From DASSUW01 sp963844405 (GTDB lineage: Bacteria > Actinomycetota > Thermoleophilia > Solirubrobacterales > Solirubrobacteraceae), in assembly GCA_963844405.1 (NCBI GenBank), contig CAWJNZ010000006.1:1-64000 (forward strand): DNA of 64,000 nucleotides. The letters are read 5' to 3'. The first letter of the stretch is position 1; every line of letters starts with the position of its first letter. A program made the translations under genes and the position numbers. Positions 25,080 through 34,961 of this stretch are shown here, one piece after another. Below the pieces are notes generated by a model. It saw only the letters and a program-made list of their open reading frames with translations, was not told the origin of the DNA and did no database searches.

Positions 25080-26455
25080 CTCGTCTCGGCCGGCTCGCGG
25101 AAGCGCTCGCGGTCGAACCGGCGCTCGCGCACCAGCTCGCGCTCCTCGTCCTCGTCGGCGTGGACGTCCTTGTGCAGCGTCTCAGGCGCGAGCAGCGTCG
25201 CGATCACCGAGATCGCGCCCAGGCCCACCATGTACAGGGCGACGAGCGTCGGGCTGCCGCCGTTGGCGGCCAGCAGCGCGGTTGCGATCAGCGGCGCGAA
25301 GCCGCCCGCGAAGACCGACGCCAGCTGGTAGCCCAGCGATGCGCCGCTGTAGCGCACGCGTGTGCCGAACAGCTCGGAGAAGTAGGCGCCCTGCGGGCCG
25401 TACATGAGGTCGTGGCCGAGGTTGATGCCGACGACGATCGAGAGCCAGATGAGCACCGGCGACTCGGTGTTGATGAGGCCGAAGAGCGGGAACGCCCACA
25501 GCGTCGTGATCAGGGCACCCGCGAGGTACAGCGGCTTGCGGCCGAAGCGGTCGGACAGGTGCCCCCACAGCGGGACGGTCACAAGGCCGATCGCCGCGGC
25601 GATGATCACCCCGGTCAGCATCGTGCCCTTGGCCAGGCCGAGCTCCTCCTCACCGTAGGCGAGGACGAAGACCGTGAGGATGTAGAAGCAGCCGTTCTCG
25701 CCGACGCGCATGCCCATCGCGGTCAGCACCTCGCGCGGGTACTTGCGGACGACGTCGACGATCGGCTTCGGCGCCTCCGTCTTGGTCTCCTTGACCCGCT
25801 CGAACGCGGGCGACTCCATGATCTTCAGGCGGATGAAGAGGCCGACGCCGACGAGGACGGCGCTGGCCAGGAACGGGATCCGCCAGCCCCAGGCCATGAA
25901 CGCGGCCTCGCTGGTCATCGCCTGGACGAGCGCGAACGCGCCGGTCGAGAGCAGCAGGCCGGCGGGCACGCCCATCTGCGGCCACGAGCCGAAGAAGCCG
26001 CGGCGCCCATCCGGCGCGTGCTCGACCGACATCAGCACCGCGCCACCCCACTCGCCGCCGACGCCGATGCCCTGGGCGAAGCGCAGGACGACCAGCAGGA
26101 TCGGCGCCATGATCCCGATCGAGGTGAACGTCGGCAGCACGCCGATCAGGAACGTCGCGATCCCCATGATGAGCAGCGACAGCACGAGCATCGACTTGCG
26201 ACCGATGCGGTCGCCGAAGTGCCCGAAGACGATGCCGCCGATCGGGCGCGCGGCGAAGCCCACCGCATAGGTGCCGAAGGCCAGCAGCGTGCCGACCAGC
26301 GGCTCTGACTCCGGGAAGAACAGCTCGCCGAAGACCAGCGCGGCAGCGGTGCCGTACAGGAAGAAGTCGTACCACTCGATGGTGGTTCCGATGAAGCTGG
26401 CGGTCGCGACCTTCTTGATCGATTGAGTCGCGCCCCCACGATCAGCAGCGTCCAT
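25076..26455 (-). CDS. MHS-family (metabolite:H+ symporter) MFS transporter
   Basis: A 459-residue inner-membrane MFS protein of the metabolite:proton symport group (ProP/KgtP/ShiA-like). It has the family start ASFIGTTIEWYDFFLYGTAA, motif A GHFGDRIGRKSMLVL, LRFAQGIGVGGEWGGAVLMS, and a second motif A GHLSDRFGRKPLYL. About 12 helices; a charged C-terminal tail rich in Glu/Arg. It is the first gene of an operon with the transhydrogenase-like dehydrogenase, suggesting uptake of a hydroxy- or oxo-acid. Confidence 0.9.
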   Translation of the reverse strand: MDAADRGGATQSIKKVATASFIGTTIEWYDFFLYGTAAALVFGELFFPESEPLVGTLLAFGTYAVGFAARPIGGIVFGHFGDRIGRKSMLVLSLLIMGIATFLIGVLPTFTSIGIMAPILLVVLRFAQGIGVGGEWGGAVLMSVEHAPDGRRGFFGSWPQMGVPAGLLLSTGAFALVQAMTSEAAFMAWGWRIPFLASAVLVGVGLFIRLKIMESPAFERVKETKTEAPKPIVDVVRKYPREVLTAMGMRVGENGCFYILTVFVLAYGEEELGLAKGTMLTGVIIAAAIGLVTVPLWGHLSDRFGRKPLYLAGALITTLWAFPLFGLINTESPVLIWLSIVVGINLGHDLMYGPQGAYFSELFGTRVRYSGASLGYQLASVFAGGFAPLIATALLAANGGSPTLVALYMVGLGAISVIATLLAPETLHKDVHADEDEERELVRERRFDRERFREPAETR

Positions 26456-26503
26456 GGTTCCTCGCCTCCCTTGGGTCTCAGGTACCGATTTTCGGGCTAC
26501 CCA

Positions 26504-27478
26504 TCACAGGGCGCGCCCGAACCAGGCGAGCGAGAGCGCGCCGCCGGCCAGCAGGAGCACGATCGCGCCGCCCGCAAAGGCTGCGGTGACCTCGTGCTCG
26601 ACCGGCCGCGACGACAGCCGGGTCCCCAAGTTGGCGTAGATGGACTCGAGACGGGCGGCGTCGGGGGCGGCGAAGTAGCGCCCGCCGGTGATGCGCGCGA
26701 TCTCGCGGAGGGTCTCCGTGTCGGGCGGCACGAGGATGCGCTGAAGGCCGCCGAACTGGTCGCGCACCTCGACCTCGCCGGAGGGCGTGCCGAGCGCGAT
26801 GGCGAAGATCGGGACCTTGAGGCGCTGCGCCTCGCGGGCGACGTCGAGCGGCGAGATGCTGCTCTGCGTGTCCTTGCCGTCGGAGAGCAGGACGAGCACG
26901 GAGGGGAGGCGGCGGGTGCCGGTGCCGCGCTCGTCGGGCACGGGCGTGCGGGCCAGCTCGAGCGCGCGCTGGAGGCCGACGGCCATCGCCGTCCCGCCCT
27001 CGGCGCGCAGGCGGTCGAGCGCCGCGCGGACCGGCCCGCGGTCGGTCGTGGGCGGCGACTGCACCTGCGCGTTGTCGGCGAACGTGACCATGCCGAGCCG
27101 GAAGGTCTCCGGCAGCTCGTCGGTCAGCCGGCGCGCGGCGCGGACGGCGGCGGTCAACCGGTCGGGCTCGACGTCGTTGGCGTTCATCGAGCCCGAGATG
27201 TCGGTGACCATCATCACCGTCGCCGCCCGTTGCGGCGCGGCCACCGTCCGCTGCGGCCGCGCGAGCGCGATCACGAGCGTGGCGAGCGCGAGCAGGATCA
27301 GCAGCGGCGGGACATGGCGCCGCCAGCCCGGGCGGGCGGTGACGAGGTTGGGCAGCAGCGCGGGGTTGGCGAAGGCCGCCGCCTCGCGCCGGCGCCGTCG
27401 CTGCATCGAGAGGTACGCGAGCGCCGCCAGCGGGATGAGGATCAGGCCGGCGAGCATGACGGGCTCGCGAAAGCTCAC
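26504..27478 (-). CDS. VWA-domain membrane protein, BatA-like (copy 1)
   Basis: A 324-residue protein anchored by two N-terminal helices and one C-terminal helix. The von Willebrand A domain has the MIDAS site VTDISGSMNANDVEPDRLTA, TFADNAQVQ and VLLSDGKDTQSS. Family members act with MoxR ATPases and DUF58 proteins, as here. It is a paralogue of the protein at 28523-29491 (same architecture, MSFREP start). Its GTG start overlaps a 12-codon frame that couples it to the DUF58 gene. Confidence 0.88.
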   Translation of the reverse strand: MSFREPVMLAGLILIPLAALAYLSMQRRRRREAAAFANPALLPNLVTARPGWRRHVPPLLILLALATLVIALARPQRTVAAPQRAATVMMVTDISGSMNANDVEPDRLTAAVRAARRLTDELPETFRLGMVTFADNAQVQSPPTTDRGPVRAALDRLRAEGGTAMAVGLQRALELARTPVPDERGTGTRRLPSVLVLLSDGKDTQSSISPLDVAREAQRLKVPIFAIALGTPSGEVEVRDQFGGLQRILVPPDTETLREIARITGGRYFAAPDAARLESIYANLGTRLSSRPVEHEVTAAFAGGAIVLLLAGGALSLAWFGRAL

Positions 27479-27513
27479 GCCAGCACCTCCCGCACGATCG
27501 TCCGCAGGGTCAT
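27475..27513 (-). CDS. 12-codon frame bridging DUF58 and VWA genes (putative)
   Basis: ATG overlaps the DUF58 stop (ATGA) and the stop overlaps the VWA GTG start (GTGA). The product would be MTLRTIVREVLA. It may be a translational coupling device, or what is left of a larger gene deleted in frame. No other evidence of expression. Confidence 0.3.
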   Translation of the reverse strand: MTLRTIVREVLA

Positions 27514-28526
27514 CCGAGCGACTCCCGGTCGTCGTCTTCGATCGGGGGGCGCGGGCGGCCCGCTCGTGCCGCCGCCACGGCGCGGGCCGGCGAGGTCGCC
27601 CGCAGCGCCGCTTCGCCGCGGCGCAGGTGGGTGGCGAGGTCGCGCAGCCAGTCGCCCTGGGTGCTCAGCACGAGATGGTCGGCGCCGGCCCCGCGGATCG
27701 TCGCCGCGACCTCCTCGCGCTCCTCCGCCGCCGCCTTGGCGAACCGCCGCCGGACGCTGCGCCTGCTCGTGTTGACCTGGAGCTGGCGACCGGTCTCGGG
27801 GTCCACGAGCCAGAGGTCGCCCATCGGCGTCAGCTCCATCTCGCGCGGGTCGCGGATCTCCACGGCCAGGACGCCGTGGCGGGCGCGCAGGGCGCGCAGC
27901 GGCCCCTCCCAGTCGCGCTCGCCGCGGAAGTCGGACACGATCACGACCAGCCCGCGCTGGCGGGCGACGGCGGCCGTGGCGGCGACGGCCGCGCGCAGCG
28001 AGCCGGCGCCGTCCTCAGGCTCGTGACGCAACTCGGCCAGCAGCTGCAGCAGCCCGATCCGGCCCTGCCGCGGCCGCAGCACCTTCGGCGCGCCGCCGCC
28101 GAACGCGACCAGGCCGAGCCGGTTCCCGCGCCGCGACGCCACATGGCCGACGGCGATCGCCACGCCCTCGGCGACGTCGGCCTTGCGGCGGTCGGCGGTG
28201 CCGAACGCCATCGAGGCCGAGGCGTCGAGCACCAGCCACGCGGTCAGCGCCCGCTCGCCGACGTGCACCCGCACGTGCGGCTCGCGCATGCGCGCGGTCA
28301 CGTTCCAGTCGATGTAGCGGACGTCGTCGCCGGGGAAGTACGGCCGGATCATCGCCAGCTCGGTGCCGGCGCCGACCTGCGGCGTCAGGTGCTCGCCCGG
28401 CACGAGGCTCTCCACCCGCCGCAGGACGGCGAGGTCGAGCGAGCGCAGGACGGCGGGCGGGACGGGGCCGGGCCCGGGCCGCTCGGGCGGGCGCTCGACG
28501 ACGGGCAGCGCGCGGTGGCGTCTCAC
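27510..28526 (-). CDS. DUF58 domain protein of the MoxR/Bat cluster
   Basis: A 338-residue protein with the DUF58 signature FPGDDVRYIDWNVTARM and a VWA-like fold (LTAWLVLDASASMAFGTADR; LVVIVSDFRGERDWEGPLRA). DUF58 proteins are the partners of MoxR ATPases. The C-terminal 60 residues are Ala/Arg-rich. GTG start overlaps the stop of the upstream VWA gene (GTGA). Confidence 0.9.
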   Translation of the reverse strand: MRRHRALPVVERPPERPGPGPVPPAVLRSLDLAVLRRVESLVPGEHLTPQVGAGTELAMIRPYFPGDDVRYIDWNVTARMREPHVRVHVGERALTAWLVLDASASMAFGTADRRKADVAEGVAIAVGHVASRRGNRLGLVAFGGGAPKVLRPRQGRIGLLQLLAELRHEPEDGAGSLRAAVAATAAVARQRGLVVIVSDFRGERDWEGPLRALRARHGVLAVEIRDPREMELTPMGDLWLVDPETGRQLQVNTSRRSVRRRFAKAAAEEREEVAATIRGAGADHLVLSTQGDWLRDLATHLRRGEAALRATSPARAVAAARAGRPRPPIEDDDRESLG

Positions 28527-29491
28527 GGCAGCCGCCCTCCGCGCGCCATCGCCGCGACCATCCCGAAGATCATCAGCGCCAGCCCGCCGCCGGCGAACGC
28601 CGCGGTCACCTCCTGCTTCTCGCGTCGCGTCGCCAGCCGCGTCCCGAGGCCGCGGTAGATCTCGGTCAGGCGCTGCGCGTCGGCCGCCTGGTAGAAGCGC
28701 CCGCGCGTCTCGCGCGCGATCTCCTGCAGCGTCGTCGTGTCGGGCGGGACCGGCTCGCGCCACGTCGTGCCGTCGCGCCGCGTGTGCGTGATGTAGCCCT
28801 GCTGCGTGCCGAGCGCGACCGTGTAGACCGGCACGCGGAAGCGGCGGGCGCGCTCGGCGACGGTGATCGGGTCCTCGTCGCCCGCCGTGTTGGCGCCGTC
28901 GGAGAGGAGCACGAGCGCCGCGGGCAGCCGCTGCGGGATGCCGAGCTCGTTGGACACCGGCGCCCGCGCCGCCTCGAGGCCCAGCGCCAGCCCGTCGCCC
29001 ATCGCCGTCTTGCCGCCGAACTTCAGCCCGTCGAGGCCGACGCGCACGCGCGCCTTGTCGGTCGTCGGCTCGACCAGCTGCTCGGCCGCGGTGCCGAAGC
29101 CGACCAGCCCGAGGCGGAAGTCGCGCGGCAGCTTCTCCACGAGCGTGCGGCCCGCCTCCTTGGCGGCGGTCAGGCGGTCGGGCCGGATGTCCTCGGCGAA
29201 CATCGAGCCCGAGGTGTCGGTGACCATCACCACCACGGCCTGGCGCTGCTCGGCGGCCACCGTGCGCTCCGGCCGCGCGAGCGCGATCAGCAGCGCCGCC
29301 AGCGCGAGCAGCGCGAGCAGCGCCGGGAGATGGCGCATCCAGCCGACCCGCGCGGCCACCGAGGCCAGCACGTCGATGTTCGTGTAGCGCACCGCGAACC
29401 GCCGCTGGCGGCGCTGGGCGATCACGTAGGCGACCAGCGCGAGGGGGACGAGCGCCAGCCCCAGCAGCAGGAGCGGCTCGCGGAACGACAT
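28523..29491 (-). CDS. VWA-domain membrane protein, BatA-like (copy 2)
   Basis: A 322-residue VWA protein with two N-terminal helices (LLLLGLALVPLALVAYVIAQ; LPALLALLALAALLIALARP), MIDAS VTDTSGSMFAEDIRPDRLTA, VGFGTAAEQL, VLLSDGANTAGD and a C-terminal helix. It starts immediately after the MoxR stop. With copy 1 it gives a two-VWA cluster, probably from gene duplication. Confidence 0.9.
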   Translation of the reverse strand: MSFREPLLLLGLALVPLALVAYVIAQRRQRRFAVRYTNIDVLASVAARVGWMRHLPALLALLALAALLIALARPERTVAAEQRQAVVVMVTDTSGSMFAEDIRPDRLTAAKEAGRTLVEKLPRDFRLGLVGFGTAAEQLVEPTTDKARVRVGLDGLKFGGKTAMGDGLALGLEAARAPVSNELGIPQRLPAALVLLSDGANTAGDEDPITVAERARRFRVPVYTVALGTQQGYITHTRRDGTTWREPVPPDTTTLQEIARETRGRFYQAADAQRLTEIYRGLGTRLATRREKQEVTAAFAGGGLALMIFGMVAAMARGGRLP

Positions 29492-30517
<1,026 letters not shown>

Positions 30518-30527
30518 CCCGGGTCTC

Positions 30528-31601
30528 CTATGGGTTCGCCTGCTCGGGCTGCTCGCCGAGCGTCACCGTGAGGGTACGCCGTTCGCCGCCGCGCTCGACG
30601 ACGACGCGCACGTCGTCGCCCGGCCGCCGCGAGTTGACGACCCCCGACACGTCGTCGGGATCGCGCACCGGCTGGTCGTTGATCTCGACGATGACGTCGC
30701 CCTCGCGGAGCCCGGCGCGGGCCGCCGGACCGTCGGCGACCACGCCGCCGACCGCCGCCCCGCCCTCCTGCGCGAGGCCGCTGGAGACGCCGAGGAAGGC
30801 GCGCTCGGGGTCCTGGCCCTTCTCGAGCGCGGGCAGCGAGCGCTTGATCTCGTCGACCGGGACGGCGAAGCCGACGCCGGTGTTGGCGTTGCCGCCACCG
30901 GTGCGGATCTGCGAGTTGACGCCGATCACGCGGCCCTCCTCGTCGAGCAGCGGGCCGCCCGAGTTGCCGGGGTTGATCGCGGCGTCGGTCTGGATCGCTC
31001 CGGAGATCGAGAAGCCGTTCGGGGCCTGGATCGTGCGCCCGAGGGCCGACACGATGCCGCTGGTGACCGTGCCCGTGAGCCCGAACGGGCTGCCGATGGC
31101 GATCGCCGGGTCGCCGGGCCGCAGGTCCTCGGAGGCGCCCAGCTCGAGCGGCTGGAACTCGGCGTCGCCGGGGTCGACCTTGAGCAGCGCGAGGTCGACC
31201 GCCGGGTCGTCGCCCAGCAGCTTGGCCTCGACCGGCTCGCCGTCCTCGCCGAAGCGGACGCGGAACTCGTCCGCGCCCTCGACGACGTGCTGGTTGGTGA
31301 TGATGTGGCCCTCGTCGTCGATCACGAAGCCCGAGCCGGAGGCCGCCTGGCCGCCGCCCGGGAACGGCAGGTCACCGCGGCCCGAGTTGGCCTGGACGAA
31401 GACGACGCCGGGCGACACGCGGTCGTAGAGGTCGGCGACGTCGAGCGCCGCGCCCGAGGGGGCTGGCGTCGTCGTCCGGGGGGCGGTGCTGGTCCGGGCG
31501 GGTGGGTCCGCGTCGTCGTCGAGGACGCCCGCCAGGGCGAGGACCGCGACCACGGCGCCGACCGACACCGCGCCGGCGACGAAGAACAGGAGCCGGCTCA
31601 T
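30528..31601 (-). CDS. HtrA/DegP-like serine protease with PDZ domain
   Basis: A 357-residue membrane-anchored protease acting outside the membrane: one N-terminal helix (LLFFVAGAVSVGAVVAVLAL), a Thr/Pro-rich spacer, then the S1C domain with the triad in TNQHVVEG (His), DLALLKVD (Asp) and NPGNSGGPLLDEEGRVIG (Ser). A PDZ domain follows (AAVGGVVADGPAARAGLREG; VNSRRPGDDVRVVVERG). It quality-controls exported proteins. It lies directly upstream of moxR on the same strand and may share its transcript. Confidence 0.93.
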   Translation of the reverse strand: MSRLLFFVAGAVSVGAVVAVLALAGVLDDDADPPARTSTAPRTTTPAPSGAALDVADLYDRVSPGVVFVQANSGRGDLPFPGGGQAASGSGFVIDDEGHIITNQHVVEGADEFRVRFGEDGEPVEAKLLGDDPAVDLALLKVDPGDAEFQPLELGASEDLRPGDPAIAIGSPFGLTGTVTSGIVSALGRTIQAPNGFSISGAIQTDAAINPGNSGGPLLDEEGRVIGVNSQIRTGGGNANTGVGFAVPVDEIKRSLPALEKGQDPERAFLGVSSGLAQEGGAAVGGVVADGPAARAGLREGDVIVEINDQPVRDPDDVSGVVNSRRPGDDVRVVVERGGERRTLTVTLGEQPEQANP

Positions 31602-31621
31602 GCCGCATACCTATAGCCGCC

Positions 31622-31692
31622 CGGTCAGGACTGGATAAAGGTCGTCGGGATCTGACGAGAGGCCGGGGCGCCGCGGTCAGGACTGGACAAAG
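31622..31692. repeat. Duplicated 19-bp sequence at the 3' end of the HAD gene
   Basis: CGGTCAGGACTGGATAAAG (31622-31640) and CGGTCAGGACTGGACAAAG (31674-31692) differ at one base and are 52 bp apart. The second covers the HAD stop and last codons (FVQS-stop); the first would read FIQS-stop, so the gene's tail seems duplicated. Confidence 0.7.
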
Positions 31693-32318
31693 CCGAGCGC
31701 GGCCGGGAGGTCGGCCGGGCGGGCGACGATCGGGTCGGCGCCGGCCGCGCGCAGCTCGGCCTCGTCGCCGATCCCCCACAGGACGCCGACGCACGCGATG
31801 CCGTTGGCGCGCGCCGCCTCGGCGTCGTGGCTGCGGTCGCCGACCAGCGGCGCGTCGGCGACCCCGAGCGTCTCGAGCGCGCGGCGCACCGTCTCGGTCT
31901 TGACCTCCTCGGGCGCGTCGAGCTCCGGACCGCAGACGGCGGTCAGCGACGGGGCCAGGCCCAGGCGCTCGCACAGCGGCTCGGCAAAGGCGCGCGGCTT
32001 GCTCGTGGCCACGGCGACCGGCACCCGCGCCGCGACCGCGGCGAGCGCCTCGGCGGCCCCCGCCACGAGCGCGGTCTCCTCGAGGCTCGACCAGACGTAG
32101 CGCTCGCGGTAGGCGGCGAGGCAGGCGGCGGCGCGCTCGGGGCCGGCGAGCTCGGCGAACGCGTCGAGCAGCGGCGGGCCGATGAACCGCTCCAGCGCGG
32201 CCGCCTCCGGCACCGGTGCGCCGGTCTCGCGCAGGCCGTGCTGGATGCAGCGCACGATCGCCACCCGCGAGTCGATCAGCACGCCGTCGAGGTCGAAGAG
32301 GACCGCCGCGGGCGTCAT
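31677..32318 (-). CDS. HAD-superfamily phosphatase, phosphoglycolate phosphatase-like
   Basis: A 213-residue HAD phosphatase: motif I AAVLFDLDGVLIDSRVAI, motif II VAVATSKP, then EVKTETVRRAL and motif IV APLVGDRSHDAEAARANGI; helical cap at 20-80 as in Gph/PGP. Substrate probably a small phosphomonoester such as phosphoglycolate. The start overlaps the gpsA stop (ATGA), so glycerol-3-phosphate dehydrogenase and this phosphatase are coexpressed. Confidence 0.88.
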   Translation of the reverse strand: MTPAAVLFDLDGVLIDSRVAIVRCIQHGLRETGAPVPEAAALERFIGPPLLDAFAELAGPERAAACLAAYRERYVWSSLEETALVAGAAEALAAVAARVPVAVATSKPRAFAEPLCERLGLAPSLTAVCGPELDAPEEVKTETVRRALETLGVADAPLVGDRSHDAEAARANGIACVGVLWGIGDEAELRAAGADPIVARPADLPAALGFVQS

Positions 32319-33406
32319 ACCGGGCGCTGGCGCATGCGCATCCGCAGCCGCCACCACCAGCGCCGCCAGGCGGCGCCGCTGTCGAACCGGGCGGGCGCCG
32401 GGACGGTGGCGCGCACCTGCGCCACCCAGTCGTCGAGGGGCAGCTCGCCCGCGATCAGGCGGTTGAGGGCGGTCGTCACCGGCGCCTCGATGTCGGCCAG
32501 CGCGAGCGCCGCGGCGAGCAGCGGCACCATGTCGAGCGCCTCGACGGCCTGCCCGATCCGCTCCGGGATCTCGTGCGCCGGCACCCCGTCGGCCAGCAGC
32601 TCGCCCGCGCGCCGGTTGCGGCTCTGCGGCGCCAGGGCGGTGGCCACCAGGTCGCCGGTGCCGGCCAGCCCGATCATCGACTCGGGGCGCGCGCCCTGGC
32701 GCTCGGCGAAGCGCCAGACCTCGAGGAAGATGTGCCCGGCCGCCGCCCCCGCCGCGTTGAGGCCCTGCGCCTCGGTCGCGCCGGCCGCCAGCGCGGCCGC
32801 GTTCTTGGCCACCCCCGAGAGCTCGACGCCGACCGGGTCGCCGGACTGCTCGCACACCACTCCGGCGCGCATGAAGACGCCGGCGATCATGGCCGCCAGC
32901 TGGCTGTCGGTGCTGGCAGCCACCAGCCCGGCGCCCTCGGTGACCATCTCGCGGGCGTGGGCAGGACCGCCCACGCAGGCGACGCGGCTCGCGCCGAGCG
33001 CGTTCGACAGCAGCGTCGTCGGGGCCAGGCCCTCGGGCGGGACGAGGCCCTTGGCGAGCGACACCACCGGCGTGCGGCGCCCGAGCCCGGCGCGCTCGAG
33101 CCCGGCGATCACCTCGTCGAGCCCGCGCGAGGGAACCCCGAGGAAGACGTAGTCGGCGCGGCTCAGACCGCCCTCGATCGACTCGATGCGCAGCTCGCGC
33201 GGGAGCTCCACCTCGGGCAGGTACTCGCGGTTCTCGCGGTCGCGCTCGAGACGCTCCGCCTGCTCGGGCGTGCGGGCCTGCAGGGTCGTGCGAAACCCGC
33301 CGCGCGCCAGCAGAACGGCCGTCGCGGTGCCGAACGAGCCGGCGCCGATGACGACGGCGCGACGCGTTCCGGGCGAGGGCAGGGACAGGTGGGGCCGCGG
33401 CGGCAT
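32315..33406 (-). CDS. gpsA: NAD(P)-dependent glycerol-3-phosphate dehydrogenase
   Basis: A 363-residue GpsA: Rossmann start RAVVIGAGSFGTATAVLLAR, FLGVPSRGL, VVSLAKGLVP, VACVGGPAHAREMVTEG, the catalytic Lys in LSGVAKNAAALAAGATEAQG and GLAGTGDLVATALAPQSRNR. It makes sn-glycerol 3-phosphate for phospholipids. The N-terminal 15 residues before the fold are variable; ATG at 33406 chosen. The C-terminus ends in an unusual Arg/Trp-rich tail (WRRWWWRLRMRMRQRP) of basic and aromatic residues, which might contact membranes. Confidence 0.92.
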   Translation of the reverse strand: MPPRPHLSLPSPGTRRAVVIGAGSFGTATAVLLARGGFRTTLQARTPEQAERLERDRENREYLPEVELPRELRIESIEGGLSRADYVFLGVPSRGLDEVIAGLERAGLGRRTPVVSLAKGLVPPEGLAPTTLLSNALGASRVACVGGPAHAREMVTEGAGLVAASTDSQLAAMIAGVFMRAGVVCEQSGDPVGVELSGVAKNAAALAAGATEAQGLNAAGAAAGHIFLEVWRFAERQGARPESMIGLAGTGDLVATALAPQSRNRRAGELLADGVPAHEIPERIGQAVEALDMVPLLAAALALADIEAPVTTALNRLIAGELPLDDWVAQVRATVPAPARFDSGAAWRRWWWRLRMRMRQRPV

Positions 33407-33426
33407 CGGGTAATGATGGCGGTAAG

Positions 33427-33447
33427 TGGCGCCTCGGGAGGGCGCCA
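33427..33447. promoter_or_regulatory. Hairpin in the leader of the LVIVD gene
   Basis: TGGCGCC (33427-33433) pairs with GGCGCCA (33441-33447) across a 7-nt loop, 25 nt before the ATG of the LVIVD protein. It lies in the divergent gap with gpsA. Role unknown. Confidence 0.45.
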
Positions 33448-33472
33448 TCTCTCAGACAGGGGAGGGTGGACT

Positions 33473-34957
33473 ATGCGCGCGATACGAGCGCGTCATGTAC
33501 TTCTTGCGGCCTTGGTCTGCGGCGCGGTAGCCGTACTGCCGGGCTCCGCCGGGGCCCATCCTGAGGAGTGCGCCACGACGGGCATCTTCTCCGGGGCGAC
33601 GGGGCTCGACTGGGTCGACTGGGGCGAGCAGTCCGAGGACTGCATGAGCACGGCGGCCGTCGAGGGCCTCGACGACTCCGGCGCGACGCTGGCGGCGGGC
33701 CAGTCGGACGGGACGGACAATCTCACGTTGCTGTCGAACACCCCGAAGCCGAGGCCGTTCGACGCCGAGGGCGACTTCAACTCTGACATCGCGTTCGAAG
33801 ACGGGTTCGCGTTCGGCGGCAACTACGACGGCGTGCAGATCTGGGACGTGCGCGGGGACGGAGCGCCGAAGCTGGCGTCCTCCATCGAGTGCCCCGGCTC
33901 GCAGAACGACGTCACCGTCAACGACGGCATCCTCGTCACGTCGACGGACTCGCGCCGCACCGACGCGAGCTGCAACAGCGCGTCGACGACCACGCCGGGC
34001 GCGCCGACCACGTGGGAGGGCCTGAAGGTCTTCGACGTGAGCGACCCGTACGAGCCGGAGTACCTCACGTCGGTGTTCACCGACTGCGGCTCGCACACCC
34101 ACACCGTGGTGCCGCAGCGCGACCGCCTGCTCGTCTACGTGCAGTCGTACGACATCGCCGCCGGCCGCTACCGCTGCGAGGGCCCGCACGACAAGATCTC
34201 GATCGTCTCGATCCCGCGCAGGGACCCGTCGAAGGCGAAGGTCGTCGCGCAGCCCGTGCTGTTCCCCGACGGCGGCAATGACGGCACGAGCGGCACGCTG
34301 CGCGCCACCACCGGCTGCCACGACATCACCGTCTACCCGGCGATCGACCTGGCGGCGGGCGCGTGCACGGGCCAGGGCGTGATCATGAGCATCAAGAACC
34401 CGCTGAACCCGAAGGTGCTGGCAAGCGTGGAGGATCCGAACTTCGCGTTCTGGCACAGCGCCACGATCAGCAACGACGGCAAGAAGGTGCTGTTCACCGA
34501 CGAGCTCGGGGGCGGCGGCCAGCCGACGTGCAACGACGACATCGGCCCGAACCGCGGCGCCGATGCGATCTACGACATCACCGATCCCGCCAACCCGCGG
34601 TTCATCAACTACTTCAAGATCCCGCGGGAGCAGACCAACACCGAGAACTGCGTGGCCCACAACGGGAACCTGATCCCGAACAAGGAGGGCCGCGACATCC
34701 TCGTGCAGTCCTGGTACCAGGGCGGCATCTCGGTGATCGACTGGACCGACCCGCGCAACGTCAAGGAGCTCGCCTGGTACGACCGCGGCCCGATCAGCGA
34801 CACGCGGCTCGTGCTCGGCGGCTTCTGGTCGACGTACTACTACAACGGCCGGATCTACGGCTCCGAGATCCAGCGCGGCTTCGACGTGTTCAAGCTCGAC
34901 GGCTTCAGCGCCGACACGCCTGACACGCTGAACGCGCAGACGCAGGAGCGTTTCTAA
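33473..34957 (+). CDS. Secreted LVIVD-repeat (beta-propeller-like) protein
   Basis: A 494-residue exported protein: signal peptide MRAIRARHVLLAALVCGAVA ending near GSAGA, then a chain of LVIVD-type blades such as GVQIWDVRGDGAPKLASSIE, GLKVFDVSDPYEPEYLTSVF, GADAIYDITDPANPRFINYF and GISVIDWTDPRNVKELAWYD. Several cysteine pairs and HT/HS metal-like motifs (CGSHTHTVVP; FWHSATISNDG) recur. Function unknown; surface or extracellular. Good ribosome site GGGGAGGG before the ATG. Confidence 0.88.
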   Translation: MRAIRARHVLLAALVCGAVAVLPGSAGAHPEECATTGIFSGATGLDWVDWGEQSEDCMSTAAVEGLDDSGATLAAGQSDGTDNLTLLSNTPKPRPFDAEGDFNSDIAFEDGFAFGGNYDGVQIWDVRGDGAPKLASSIECPGSQNDVTVNDGILVTSTDSRRTDASCNSASTTTPGAPTTWEGLKVFDVSDPYEPEYLTSVFTDCGSHTHTVVPQRDRLLVYVQSYDIAAGRYRCEGPHDKISIVSIPRRDPSKAKVVAQPVLFPDGGNDGTSGTLRATTGCHDITVYPAIDLAAGACTGQGVIMSIKNPLNPKVLASVEDPNFAFWHSATISNDGKKVLFTDELGGGGQPTCNDDIGPNRGADAIYDITDPANPRFINYFKIPREQTNTENCVAHNGNLIPNKEGRDILVQSWYQGGISVIDWTDPRNVKELAWYDRGPISDTRLVLGGFWSTYYYNGRIYGSEIQRGFDVFKLDGFSADTPDTLNAQTQERF

Positions 34958-34961
34958 CGGC

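Noticed and set aside
33473..34957. Multicopper or metal-dependent enzyme for the LVIVD protein because of His-rich motifs
   Set aside because: The His motifs are scattered and do not form any oxidase signature; the repeated blades explain the sequence better.
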